In this document: positions 1 through 14,000 of the stretch, piece by piece
Position numbering within the stretch: position 1 is the stretch's first letter
Layout of the letters: every line of letters starts with the position of its first letter
DNA from: Dermatophagoides farinae
Taxonomy: Eukaryota > Arthropoda > Arachnida > Sarcoptiformes > Pyroglyphidae
Reading direction: 5' to 3'
Assembly (NCBI RefSeq): GCF_024713945.1
Contig: NC_134677.1
Span: 2,793,001-2,857,000, forward strand
Length of the DNA: 64,000 nt
Position numbers and translations under genes: made by a program
The notes under the pieces: generated by a model
Seen by the model: only the letters and a program-made list of their open reading frames with translations
The model's database searches: none
What the model was told of the DNA's origin: nothing

Positions 1-1952
1 CAGAAATATATGTTAATTATTATTAATTTTTATTATTATCCTTGAAAAAAAAATTAATTAACACCACGACTACCGATTTTTATTATTATTACTGCTACCA
101 CTAATACTATCATCTGGATCATCACAATTTTTTTTTTGTTTCATTATTGTGTGAAAACAAAAAAAAACAAAATTTATATGACCTGAAATGATAATAGTAA
201 TAATACACATAAATGAGACGAAAGGTTTGCGTGTTTGATATTTTGTTATGGATCAACCACAAGACCAATAACAACAACAACAAAAACAACAAAAACCCAC
301 ACACACACACACAGAGAGAACTTCATTGAATTTAGTCCCATATTCATTGAATATTATTTATCATGAACAACTTTTTTTTCATCTGTAAAAGATTTGTCTG
401 ATAGTCTCATTGATATCGATCATGTCTATGATAATTGAAATAAATAAACTATATATATAAATCGTTTCCGTTTGTTCATTTGATATTTGATTAAATAAAA
501 ACAAACAAAAAAAATAATACAAAATCAATCTGAAAATAACCATAATAATGAACGTGAAAAGTCCATTTATTAGACATATCGATATGTAATGTGTTTTTTT
601 CTGGAACAACACAATACATAATTTGTCCATCATATCATTGACAAATAATATTCATTGATCACTTTATATCAGATTTATCAATGACAATATATAGGAAAAA
701 TGTTTATTAGTATTTCATTTACACACACACTTGTACATCATGTATCCTTAGAGATTTACCACTATATATGATGATGATGTAAATAAGAAATCCAAATTTG
801 AATATACCATTCATCCATCCATTAGCACCATTGCATCCGTTATGATGAATATTCCATTATTCATTGCTTTGTTGTTGTTAGTCTATGATAGTTTCAACAA
901 TAATTTTTTAACACCTTTACATTTACAATCAAACTTGTGAATTCATTCAAGAATTTCATCATCAAATGATCAAATAAAATTTTTTCACCAAAAAAAAAAA
1001 TGAAGATGATGTGATTTTGTTTGTGCCAATTAATTTTGTTGTGTTTGTGGAATAAAAATGTGAAAAATTCGAAATTTCCAAATTCGAACTTTTTTACATT
1101 TTGTGTTTGTGTTCATTTTTTTTCAATGGAAATTTCTTTTTACTTCTCTTTTGTTGCTGTTGTCCAAAATCGATCTCTGCGGCTATTTTGGTGAATTTTT
1201 TTTTCGTGGGTGTTTTTTGTTTTCTGTTACTTTTGTGGGTTATTTGAAATAAATAAATTAATCAGATTCGACACACACACACACACACATACCAGTTCTG
1301 AATCGGATAAATTATTTATTTATCTTAATAAAAATTCTGTGTTTGTGTGTGTATTGTGTAAAACTGTAGCCACCAAATTTGTTTTCTGTGTACGTGGTTA
1401 TTCTATACCTGTGTGTATTTGTGTGTGATATTTAAGGCTAATTAGTTTAATTGGCCACAAATGTAGCTAGCTTGTTTGTGGTGGCTGGCTATCGAATTGG
1501 TCATCATCAAAATCATTATTTTATTTTTGTTGTTGTTTGTATACAAAAAAAAGAAAATTCATATAAAGTATATCAAGTATTGGATTCTGTGTTTGAAGAA
1601 TAAGTGTTAGTTGTATGTAAATGTTTCATGTGATGTGAATTTTTTTTTCTCAATCATTTTCAATGTTCAAAATTTGAAATTACACAAAAAATGCAATTTT
1701 TTTTCCATTTATAAATAGTGGGTGTGTGCACGTGTGTGATTGTATAATGTTCATATCTAATCAATGGTTTCTGGTGTTTTTTGTCATTTGAAATCTTGAT
1801 CCTATTTCCATCTGGTTTTTTCTTCAATACATACATCCTGTATTTGTGTATGTGTGTGTATGTGTGTGTGTCTAGTTGTGTTAAAATTTAAATTCCTTTC
1901 GTCATCTATCCGATTATATTGAGAAAAAATATATAATAATAATCAGATAAAA
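1..1952. other. Non-coding stretch upstream of the 1953 exon
   Basis: I see no convincing coding region here. The open frames are short and built from homopolymers and microsatellites. It contains small CA tracts (about 298-312 and 1271-1289) and many GT-rich segments. The last part may be promoter or 5' UTR of the gene starting at 1953, but I found no clear core promoter motif. Confidence 0.6.
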
Positions 1953-2201
1953 ATGGCAAAACGTGAGAGAAAAAAATTATTATCATCATCACCATTTTCA
2001 TTATTGTCTTCATTGTCTTCAACGATGTCGAAGACGAAAACGGCAAAGATGATGATCGATTCTTCATCGATACAATCATCATCATATAATGCAATCACAT
2101 CGCCGGTATCATTTGATAATCATCAAAATATGAATTCAAACCATCATTATAATCATTGCAATCGAATTCCGAATTCTTGTCCAACAAATTCCCACAACAA
2201 C

Positions 2202-2239
<38 letters not shown>

Positions 2240-2538
2240 GTACAATCGACCATTTAAATCCACCACCCAATCATCTACATCGTTAAAATATCATAATAAT
2301 AATCATTGTTTACAACAATCATCATATACATTAATATCATCATCGGATAATAACATTGAACATCATCGATACATCAATAAATTATTTCCATCATATGATG
2401 TGAAACCTTCTTATCATTATCACCAACATTCATCAACAATGACATCATTATTTTGGCGTTGGACAATGACATTTATAATGGCATTTGTATTAAGCCATAA
2501 TGGAGGCAGGGCACTTTCCTTCCCATACGACGATACAG
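1953..2538 (+). CDS. First coding exon of an unidentified secreted or membrane protein (partial gene)
   Basis: This open frame starts with ATG in a good context (AAAAATGG) and runs 195 complete codons to a strong donor, ACAG|GTATGT, at 2538/2539 (phase 1). Two codons beyond the donor the frame stops, as expected for an exon end. Residues 1-160 are Ser/Asn/His-rich and low-complexity, with a 12-His run (2202-2237). From Met163 (2439) comes a classic signal-peptide pattern: short N-region, hydrophobic core FIMAFVL, then small residues and a plausible cleavage near GRA/LS. Two readings are possible: a long cytoplasmic leader before a signal-anchor, or true initiation at Met163 with the rest non-essential. 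The protein family cannot be named. Downstream exons are not recognisable in this window, which implies a very long first intron or an alternative fate such as a small unspliced protein. Confidence 0.6.
2202..2237 (+). repeat. (CAT)12 trinucleotide run encoding polyhistidine
   Basis: Twelve consecutive CAT codons lie inside the 1953-2538 exon and end at a CAG. The run is uninterrupted, so its length is likely variable between individuals. Confidence 0.95.
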
Positions 2539-5019
2539 GTATGTTATGAAGGAATTTTCATTTCATTTCATTTTTTTTTTGTTTCTGTTTGCTGTGAACG
2601 AAAAAAAATCGTAACAAGAATTTGTTTTACTTCAAAAAAAGACCTTGTTTAGTTTAGACAAACAAAAGAGGTAAATTTATCATTTAGGGCCATTCCTTTT
2701 TTTTCCTGTAATGACTCAATTTGTATATATGTGATATCGATTAAATTGAATCGTAAATGTGTTTGTGATGATGATATATATAAATTTTGTTAAATAATTC
2801 GTCAAACTGATTAAAGCGAAGCAAAACGGAGAAAAAAAATTGGGAGTGTATCTAATCTTGAAGAAAAAAAAAAATAAAAAGAATCTGATTTTCATCAATC
2901 ATTTGAAATAAAAAAAAAAATATTCGAAAAAAATGAAAATATTCCCAGTTTTTCTGTTTCAATTCAACATGTAATATTTGATGTCAAACACAGGTAGGTA
3001 AGGTAAGGTTATCGATAAGAATAGAAAAAAAAGTGAGCAAGAAAAAAAAGGTTTGGCCTGTGATCAACGGTGATGGTGGCGGTGATGGTGATGATGGTGG
3101 TCAACGATATTATTATTCAAGGAAAAAAAGATCATTTATCGGTAATCAAGAAAATTTTTTTTTTATTTATTTTGATTATTTTTCTGATAAAAATAAACTT
3201 TTAATTAATGACATAGCTAAATATCATCATCATCATTTTAACTTACTTTGTTGGATGATGAGAATATAATCGCACCTACACTTTATGTAATATATCATGT
3301 CATCTAATTTGTTGACTACTCCTAGTGTTGACTGGACATTCTATGTGTAAATGGAGGATAGTCCGAACACACACACAACGTGATGAAGATTTTAAAAAAA
3401 CCAGGCCATTCGATGTCTGATTTGGACAAAGGACACACTCATGATTTTGACTTTTTGTTTTTGTTTTTATTACATCTAATTTGGATTGAATTATCGATCC
3501 ATTTACATATATTGACAATAATAAATTTTTAAAAGTTATGATAATGATGTGGTTGGAAAAAAATAGTATAGTTTCAAGGTTCAATTTTTTTTCTCTTATT
3601 TATCAAACGAATAATCTTGAAATTCTGAAAAAAAGACAGCAATAATTCATCTATAAAAATCGATTATCGAAAAAGGGGAAAAAAGGTTATTTTTCCACAA
3701 AAAAAACAATCGATGACTCAAACAAACAATTTTTAATGATTCTAAACAAAAATAAAATAAAATAAAAATATTCTATTTTTGAATCACGCAAACTATTTTT
3801 GTTTTTTTTCTTTACAGTTATTTTTTTCGTTTGTGTGTGTGTGTGATGAAATCGAAAATAATTGGAACCCAAGAGAATTTTCTTCATCGTTGTCGTCGTC
3901 ATTATTTGTCGTTTGATCCTGTTGAATTTCTTCTTGTTTGTTTGTGTTTGTTGTCATCATCATATGATGGTTCAAAGTTTGGCCTTCTCTTTGCATCGTT
4001 CTTTGAGGATTAAAATTTAGTCTTTCACTTTACAGTTCCATGATTTGTTTTGAACTTTTTTTTTCATTCCGAATTTAAAAAAAACTATCCAAAATGATTT
4101 GAAATGATTCAAGTCTACTGGTGGATATTTTACGTTTTCTTTTTCCAATGAATTCCAACTTTTTTTCCAAACAATTTCAGTAGCCTGTTTGAATTTTATT
4201 TTATTTTTTTTTCAATGAAAAAAAATCTGTTCAAAAAGAATGAAAAAAAATGATGAATTTGACAGGCGCTAAGAATAAAAACTGAAAGTCTTTATATATG
4301 AAAGAAAAAAAAATTCGAATGTAATGGAATGGAAAGAAATTCGAGAACCGTATTGTTTCACATAGAGAAAAGAAAAACCTCCTTAATGATAACATTAAGT
4401 AGCCAAAAAAAGTTGAGTCATTTGAGTTGTACACTGTAGTTGTTAGATAAGGGGTTCTATTATTTTCTATTTTTTTTTCATTTCATTGGCAACAACAATT
4501 TGATAGACGCATCAATCTTGTTCTTCATATACTAATCATTCATTTGTTTTTTTTTTTTTTTTTTTTTTGGTTTGTTCCCTTTATGCTAGCTGAAGAATTA
4601 TGAATTTTGATTAATTTTAATGATCATGATGATGATGATGATGATACTTGATTGTAGAAAAAAAGAGAGAATTTGTTTGGATATCTGCATATCTGGGTTT
4701 GTCTTTTGAAATATTCTGTTTTTTTTTTACTTTTCTAGTTGCGGAAATGCACATGCACACATACACAAACGCATTGGAAAAACTTGATAAATTCGTTTTT
4801 ATTTCTTGCTTGTTTTTTGATTATTTTTTTTCTCATAAATTCATGTCTTTTTTTCTTTCTTTTTAAAGTTATCATTCTCTGTCAATTTGTCAACGTTTCT
4901 TTTTTTCATTTTATTCTACATCTAAAATTTTGTGTAATTTTCTCAAAAAAAATAAAAATTCTTGTAAAAAGAATCGAATGATTCATTCTATTTAATGTCA
5001 TGTATTGTCTTAGGAACCT

Positions 5020-5055
5020 GATTTTTTTTGTTGTAACCGGTATTTTCAGGTAAGT
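5020..5055 (+). promoter_or_regulatory. Candidate recursive (ratchet) splice site
   Basis: A pyrimidine-rich stretch ends in TTTTCAG directly abutted by GTAAGT, with the junction at 5049/5050. This is the juxtaposed acceptor-donor arrangement of a zero-length exon. Reading on in the phase set by the 1953 exon meets TAA at once, so it is not a normal coding exon. It lies 2.5 kb after the exon donor on the same strand. Sequence match only; chance occurrence cannot be excluded. Confidence 0.35.
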
Positions 5056-8000
5056 AAACATGAAGAAATGCTATGTTATGCCAGTTTGAATGAAGATTGA
5101 ACGAATTTCTCCAATGTACATGAAATGAGTGTTTGTTCCATGTTTGAAGAATCTGATTTTGATCGATAATAATGTCAAGTTCAATCCTTCATGACAATTT
5201 TGATTGTTATTTGTATCTCATAAAGATTTTGTTTTGGAATACTATGGAAAATGTTTTCGAAATACTTTTGTCTATAATTGTTCCAATGTTTTCATGGAGA
5301 TTGTTTGATTCAAATGAAATATAGAAAACCAAAAAAAAAACTAGAAAAGTTTTCGATAAATGAAGTGAAGAAAAAAAATCGATTCAATCATATCATTTTG
5401 GTTTTTTTTGTAGTTTCGTGATAATAATATTTGCGTGTCTTGTTGTTGATTAAAATGATCGAAGACGTGAATTTTTTTTTTTGTTGCTGTCTTGTTCTCA
5501 TTTATTCCATATTCATTCATTCATCCATCCATCTTGGCCTTTTTTTCTTTCGTTATTGAATGAATTATATCAGTTTCTGGTATTTATACGCTTAGTTTCA
5601 TTTGGCTTTCTAATTAATCATTCTGTTTATTATGAGTAGAATGAAATAGACAACAGAAAAACTCGTAAAGTTTTTCTAACTGGTTTATGATGTTTGATTT
5701 TTTTATCTGGTGACCAGATTTTTGTTTTTTTTTCATTCGGTTGAGAAACAAAAAAAAATTCTCCAAAGGGAAATTACCATCCGGGGATTGTTTTGTCCAT
5801 TTTTTCGCATTCTTTGTCAATCGTTTGGTCTTCTTTGAGAAAAAAAAATTGGTGAGAGAACGAGTTCAATGTTCCAATTATTTATTCAATCATTCACATT
5901 CATTAGTTGTTGTTTCTGACAGATTCCATAATGTATGGAATACATATATTTGTCACCATTAATCGAGTTTTTCAGGCAATGTTCCAGCTATATATATTGC
6001 ATAATACTCTGTTTTTTTCCCACATACATATTTTATTTATTCAGCAACATTAAAATATAATGATCATAAATGATAAAAAGAAATGAATGATGAAAAAGGA
6101 ACAGACAAAAATGAATGGAAAAGAAACTGATCAAAAAACATCATCATCATCATCATTGCCATGATAATCGGTCATAGCCATAGGGCGTAATAATCAAATT
6201 GATTTCTGTTTCTCTATTTCTTTTTCTAATAAGAGAATTCATAGAGAATTTTTTTTGGGCAATGTTGTTTGTTGTTGATATTTGTATGGGCAAAAAAAAC
6301 ATACATTGATTTTTTTCCAATTGACTTGGTCTGTCATTGCCAGACACATTGAAATTGCAAAAAAAAACTTTGGTCCAACTTTTTTTCTTTTCGGCAATAT
6401 AGACTCCCATCACCACTTCACTAGGCCGCTTTGTTGTTGTTTTTTTGTCATGAAAATTGGGGCAAAAGTTTGTTTGTTTCTCTCCAATATACGATGCAGA
6501 ATCGACGATGGTGTGTGTGTGTAGTGAATAATTTACTTTCCAGTTCATTTTATGTTTTACTGAAAAAAATTAATTTATTTGAATGAATTTTTTGCCCTTA
6601 CAAACGCAGACACACACACATCACTAATGCAGCATTCGATACATGTATGACATTTATAAAACGGAATAAATTTAATTAGTAATCATGAATGGCTTGAATA
6701 ATTTTTTTCGGACACATCGGAATTGTCCAACAGTTTTGATGACCATTGATCAATTTAAAATTCAAACAATTAAGATTGATTTTTTTTTTGGTTTCAATAG
6801 AGCTACCGAAAAGATTGAAGTGGCACTTATTCATTCTCTATGGAATGTTTCAAGCTACTTGCTATCGATATTTGTTGTCATACAAACAAATTTATGGTTT
6901 GAAAATGTTATTGTTGTTGTTTGATTCTGTTCACAATCGATGTGTATAGGCCTAAACAATTGACTATTTGGTATTTATTCTTGTTAAAGTTAATTATCCA
7001 CAGCTTTTGGATGTTGGTATTGGTTTTTTTTGTTGTTCTTGTTGTTGTTATATTTATTCATTCCATCATTCATTGTTATTATGTAGATATAACTTTTTTT
7101 CTTTCTTTTTTTTTTGATCTGTTTGTTACAACATGATGTTCAATGTAACTTTAAGGGATTATATCGTCATCATCATTATTATGTATGGATATGGTTTTTT
7201 TCGATAAAAAAAAAATTATTTCAAAATTTACATTGAATGATAATTCATACAAACATACAAGTCATCATCAATATCATCACCAATGAGCCAATATTAGAAT
7301 GGCAATAAATTCTATATATAAATTCAGAATAAATATATGAAATATTCAAATATACAAACACGCACACATTAAAATTATACACAATGTGTTATTGATAATG
7401 ATGATGGTGATGATAAGAGAAAAAAAAATTCTGACAATGAATGTAAAGAAAAGAAAAACGAGACGCGGGAACTAGATGCGGCATTGAAATTGCTGCATCT
7501 TGGAATTGGAATCCAAATAATATACGAAAAAAAAATCCGGAACAATCAAATGAAAAAGGAATATACATTCTACGATTGTGAGCACAATTGTATTTGTTAT
7601 AGATATAGATATTTTTATTTTGTTTAAATATGAGAAAGTTCCGTATGAATTTTTTTTTTTCATTTCAAGATATATTCCATTTCATGTTTGTATATTTTTT
7701 TTATGTGAATCATTTTTTTCATACTTATTTTTTTTGTATGTTTTGAAATATTTTTCATCTATTTTTCCTTAACCATGTGCAATATTGATTTTGTGATTCG
7801 ACTTTTTATATTCAAAGAAAAAATGTCTATCCAAAAAAAAAAATTGTTGTCTACTATCATGATGATGGTGATGATAATAATGATAATGATGATACTTGAA
7901 TCAAATAGATATATCAACGAATTCACTACCAAATCTATGTATTATATTGGTCTTTGACTTTATCATCATCGTTTGGAATAAAAATGTATTTGATTCTTTA

Positions 8001-11000
8001 CGATTGGTGGCCCACTTATACAATATCACATATATATCTATGAGTAATTCAACAATAGAGAAAAAAAAACATCACATTCATTTATACAATTTCTATATAT
8101 ATATGTATGATAGAAACAGAATCTCCTATGGGATTTTTCATAGAAAAGGAAAAAAAAATTTCCTTCCATGTCAATAGTATGATGATGTTAGATTTGTAAT
8201 TCTTTTTTTTTATTCATTGTTCATTCATAGTATCATCATAACTGATGATGGCAACATGAACCCAGGAAGAGAAAATAAACTGAATATAGACTAATATATA
8301 GAAAATTTGATCAAATTCTATCCAACAAGATTCAGTTGAATACAAAACATCAATGACAAAATATTTGGGTAATTGCTAACAATTTATATTTATAAATATA
8401 TTGTGTGTTCTATGAAATGTAAAATTGTCACTATATATCTATCTATTATCAATAATATTGACTGATGATGAATAACGATGATATCTTTGTATTCATTATA
8501 CATACATACAAAAAAAATCATGAATAAAGTGCATTACGATGTATCGATGAATGTATTTGTTTTTTCTTCTCTCTCTCTATGTCTATAGCAAGACATTCAT
8601 TTGAATCATGATTGTTTTTATTCCTGTTTCACATAGTGATTGTGATCATTTTTGGCAATGTTAATCCATGAAATTTTTTTTTATTGGATGTGAACGTGAA
8701 AAATTTCCATAAGACCAGAAGTGAAGCAAAAAAAAAAAAATTTTAAACAATTTAATAATCATTATTATTACCATAGTACTCAATGTTTTTTGTTTGGCTT
8801 CTCATTTATCGGTAGAAGTGAGAAAAACTTTTTTTTTCAATTTCAAAGTTGTTTTGTTTGTTTGTGATGATCACTGATGAACAACAACATCGAAAAAAAA
8901 CAGACAACAATTTTGTTGTTGTTGATGATGACCTAAATCATTGGATACATTTCACAGTAATTTAGTAAGTTTAGTGTGTGTTTGTTTCATTTTTCCATTT
9001 GTTTGTACATGTTCTGGAACATTATATATTGGAGATAGAACAAAAAAACACTTTTCACCAACGAAACATTTTCAAAAACAAATTAGTAAAAAAAAAATTC
9101 TTGATCATACAAGATAATCATAATGACAATAATGATGACGACAGTAGTGGTGTTGGTAGTGGTGGTGGTGGTGATGTTGACTATAATCACTCAATGATTC
9201 TTGTTTGTTTGTTTGCTATGCTATCGCATTGATTCTCATATTACATAAAAAAAGACGTTGAAAAACTTTTTTTTTCGACCCACCCAAATGTTACTCAAAT
9301 ATATAGAAGATCTCCATTTTTTATTCTTTGATTGATGCAAAGGAGGGAATGAAGATTTTTTCATCATTATCTCTATTCTCGTGATCATCAATTTCACATT
9401 GCAACTCTTTTTTATCATCATTATATATTGTATGATAGAATTTTTCTTATTTTGTTTGTGTGTTGTGTGTGTGTGTGTGTAGAAAAGTGTGACTTTGGCC
9501 CATGGATTCGAATGTCATTGAAAAAAATTCTTTTTTTCATCATCAAGACTTTTTTTTTACTGCGAATAAAATGATGATCATCATGTTCATCATCATTGTA
9601 ATCGTGATGATGCAATTCGTCGTTGTTGTTGTTTTTTTGGCGATATCCACGACATGATGGAAGAAGCAAAAAAAAAATAAAAAGTTTTTTTTTATTCCCG
9701 ATTCTTCTTTCTTGATGTCATGAGTTTTCATACTGTTTCTCAGATGTTTCATGTATAAAATATACTCTAGAGAATTTAGTGTATGCGTTTCAGAATTCCA
9801 TTTTCAAATGATATAAATGTGTATGTGAGTAGTACACATGACGAATACATAGAGATAAATGTACAGGATACATTTTCGATCTCATAATCTTCATCATCAT
9901 TATCATCATCATCATCATTGAAGACAAGTATCGAAGATGAAAATTTTGTTTTCTAGTTCCATTTGAAAGTTTTCATATATAGACAACAATAACAACAACA
10001 ACAACAATCGAAATTGACAAAAAAACGCGTCAGCTAAAATGATAACAACAAAAAAAAATGAAAAAGAATTAGATTCAAATGAAAATGATTCTCTCCGTGC
10101 TGTTATTCTTTGTTTCAATTGAAGACTTGATGATGATAATGATAATGATCATCATGAATTGTTACTTTCTTTTTAATATTTTCCTTCTATTTGTCAAATT
10201 CTTGATGTCATTATTGTTACTGTTGTTTGATTCAAACAACAACAACGACAAATTCTGATAGAATTTTTCTGGTAGTTGGTTCAAAAATGTTCCTTTTCTC
10301 TTTGTATTTCCGTTATTTTTTTCAAGTATCGATTGATTGATTCGGTTTGTTACAATGATTTCAATTAGGCCTGATTGATTGACGAGTGGTTTTATGCTTA
10401 TAGTGAACAATATTATTGTTGTATTGAATACAAATGGTTTTTTTTTGATTTTCTTGAGAAAAGAATTTTCAATTGTTTCAAATACACTCATACAAACTCT
10501 TTTGTTTTCATTTTATTTATTTCAGGATATTTTTTTTCTCATTCACTTTGAATTAATTTTTTGTTGTATATACCACAAAGTGTATGTATGACATTGCATT
10601 GTTTCTGTATTTATTTTGATTAAACAAACAAACAAACAAAATGAAAATAGAGTAAGAATGCAAAAAAAAGTAAAACTCAAGAACTCATAGCCTCTAGTCT
10701 ATATTCTTGAAGAAAAAAAAATTCTGCAATCCAACCAATCAGTCAACCAAACCATAAAAAGATTCTTATACTTCAAAAAATTGTTTTCTTTTTTTTCTGG
10801 TGAATTGAAATTACAAAATCATCATCCACGTTTGTTAGTTTTCAACCCCTTTTTTCAAATTCCATCGGGTTAGTTATAGAAATAGTTGTAATATTTTCTT
10901 TTGTTTCTTCGTTTCGGACAAAACAATTGTCGAAACAAAAGATGTTCCACATTGATGATGATGACAAACAAAACAAAACAAAACCAAAATTAAATGAAAA

Positions 11001-14000
11001 CGAAACCTTTGGATTCTTCTACGGATTCATTTCGTTCCGTTTGGATTGTCATTTTTTTTCATTCATTCATTCGTTGCTCATTGTCATTGTTGGCATCTTT
11101 GAAAAATGAAATTGAGAAATTCTTTTTTCGCTCTAAAGAATTTACCGAAAACATTTCACAACGAGAATGATTTCATTTTTTTTTTTTTTTTGGGTAAACT
11201 ATTCTCTATATATGAATTTCAATCTGAAGCTTTAAAAACTGATGATGATCATTTTCTTGACGGTTGGTTCATATTGTAAAAAAAGAAAAGTCAAGAAAAA
11301 AAATTGTTTTGAAATCAACGAGAGTAAAAATGAACGTTTTCATTCATAACTATCATATGTAGAACAATAATAATAATGCTTTATGGATGGATATTATATT
11401 ATGATGATGATGATGATTATGATAACCGAAAAAAAATGAAATTTTTTTTTTCATTCTATAACCATCATGTACTTATCATTTATTCAGATGATGATTACTA
11501 TGAAAGAATATTGAATGAGAAATAGTAAGAAATAAAAAAAGGAAATAGGAAACCCGCGGGTTTTTTTCATTCTGTTCACTAAAGTCAAAAATGACTGGAT
11601 CTGCATTTTGGGGTTTTTAAAACTCAGATCTCTCTCTGTGTGTGCGTGTATGTGAGGACACACACACACGCTGTAGGATGTCGTTTTCTTTTCTTTTTTT
11701 TCTATCCCTAGTATCTTTCTCTCACTGAAGCATCGACCGGAACATAATCGACAAACATTTGTGATGAAAAAATAAAATAAAGAGAATAAAGCTATAGGCA
11801 TAGGGTAGTATAAAGTTTCAATTTACTGTCATTGGCGCTTGCTTCTTTATTCTTCTTCTTCTTCTTGTTATATATTCATTCAGTCATATCACTTTTATGC
11901 AATCTATTTTCCTATCACTTAAGCGATTATATATGTGTGTTGTGTGTGTGTGATGTATTGCGAAATTTTTTTGGTACCATAGTCAAAATAAAACTTGGCC
12001 AAACAGACAAGAGATTTTGTGTGTGTGTCTGTCTGTCTGTTTAATACTTTATCCACTTAGCAGTGAGCCAATATGAAATGAAATGAATGAAAAAGTAAAA
12101 GTCAAAAAAAAACAACATTGTCTACACACATCGAATGGCATCGGATATCATATGGATCACAAATGATAAATAACGTTATTATTTCGAAATGACATTTTTT
12201 TTCATCCGACTCTTACTTCTTTTGTCCATTCGATAGATTGTACCCGGCTTGATTTTTGGATTCTTGTTGTTATCGATAAATATTTCAATATCTTGTATCT
12301 CTATATGTGTGAATGAATGAAATGTGATATATAGATCAAACAATAACAACAAAAAACAACAACAACAAAGTTCAATGATCAAGTTGATTTTTACACTTTT
12401 TTTTAGGATAATATTTTTCACTAAAGTTTATGCGTTTATGTGTGTGTGTGAATTGAATAAAATTGAATAATACGTCATATAACTAGATATAAAAACGATT
12501 CATCATTTTTTTCCTGGTTATCTAACCATTTTTTTATTCTGATTCATAAAGTTTCTTCACTATGTTCATTGAATCCATACATGTGTTTATGTTATATTCT
12601 TATTCAGTGAGCAGTAGAAAAAGACTGTCAATTTTAACAAATCATACATAGATCTATTTGATTTTGAAAACAACCACAACAATAAATTTGTTGAGAGGTC
12701 TTTGATCTTTTTTGATAATTTGATTGTTGATTTATTTTTGTGTAATTATTATTGTCGTTCTATTTGTATTTCTATCAAAGACAATATTGAATGAATATAA
12801 TTTTTGTCTATTCCGGTGTTACCTAACTCATTTTAATTTTACCCTATTACATTTGTGACCAACCATAGTACATTGACATAAAATTTTTTTGGTTTTTTTT
12901 CCATGTTTGGTTATAATTCACGATAACCATTAAGCCATTTGTTTTCGGCATTTGGTCAAGATATTATATTTCTTTATAATGATGACGATCGGTTTCTTTT
13001 TGGACCATTCTCTCATTCTCTCTCTCTTTCTCTCTCTTAATTTTATTATTCGTTATTTGATCATATAGATCTTATTAATATTTTAACCATTAGGAGACGC
13101 CCTAGTTTGGCAGTCATCCAGAAATATAATTGATTGATTCTTCATCGATTTTTTTTGCACTCACTCCTCTATGTGTATTTGTTATTTTCTTATTTTTTTT
13201 CTTCGGGAGAAAGCGGGTGAAAAGGGGTCGGTTCAATTTTTTTTCTTGGGTTCCATTTGATTTTCTGGTATGCCATTCTTTTTCTCTCTTTCCATCTAAA
13301 CATTTTTAAGATTCATCAAGACACTACTATTATTATTACTATATCAGTATTATATTGGTCAACCGCAACCAGGATGTATAATGAAATCGAAACAAAATCA
13401 CCTCCCAACCATCACCAAAGTAGGATAGAAAAAGAGGAATGAAAATAAATTAATGATGGTCATGACATCAAGAATTTGCGTCATCAATAGTCTTTCTTTC
13501 GAAAGAAGAAAAAGAGAGAGAGAACAAACATTGCAATGATGCAAATACCATACATGCCATTCGGTTTCAATTGAATGTGATTCAATTACATTCACTTCTG
13601 AATTCTGAATTCTTTTATTCTGTAAATGTTTGTCTAATAAAGCCAATAAATTATTTCTATTCGTTTTGATAACAAAACAAATAAAAATTGGTGTAAAAAA
13701 ACTCATAAATTTTATTGCAACACGCGATTAAAAAAATTGATTTTAATGATGAAAAATTAATTCAATTTTTCTTAAGAAATTTTTTTCTCGTGAAAAAAAA
13801 ATAGAAATCATCAAAACGAGTGAAAAATCACGGAATTTTATTTTTTCATTATTTGTGTAAAACCCAGTTCAAGTTTTGTTGGTTGGTGTAGTTGTTTCGA
13901 TTTTCTTCAAACTTTTTTTGGGTTCATTTTTTTCGATTCATTTATATATGGATGGCAATTTGTTTTCTAGAATTTTTTTTTTTGAAAAATTTATGTTGGA

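Noticed and set aside
10162-10491. 109-codon minus-strand frame with mixed composition
   Set aside because: No recognisable motif, splice partners or neighbours. A frame of this length can occur by chance in AT-rich DNA on one of six frames over 35 kb. Kept only as a weak possibility.
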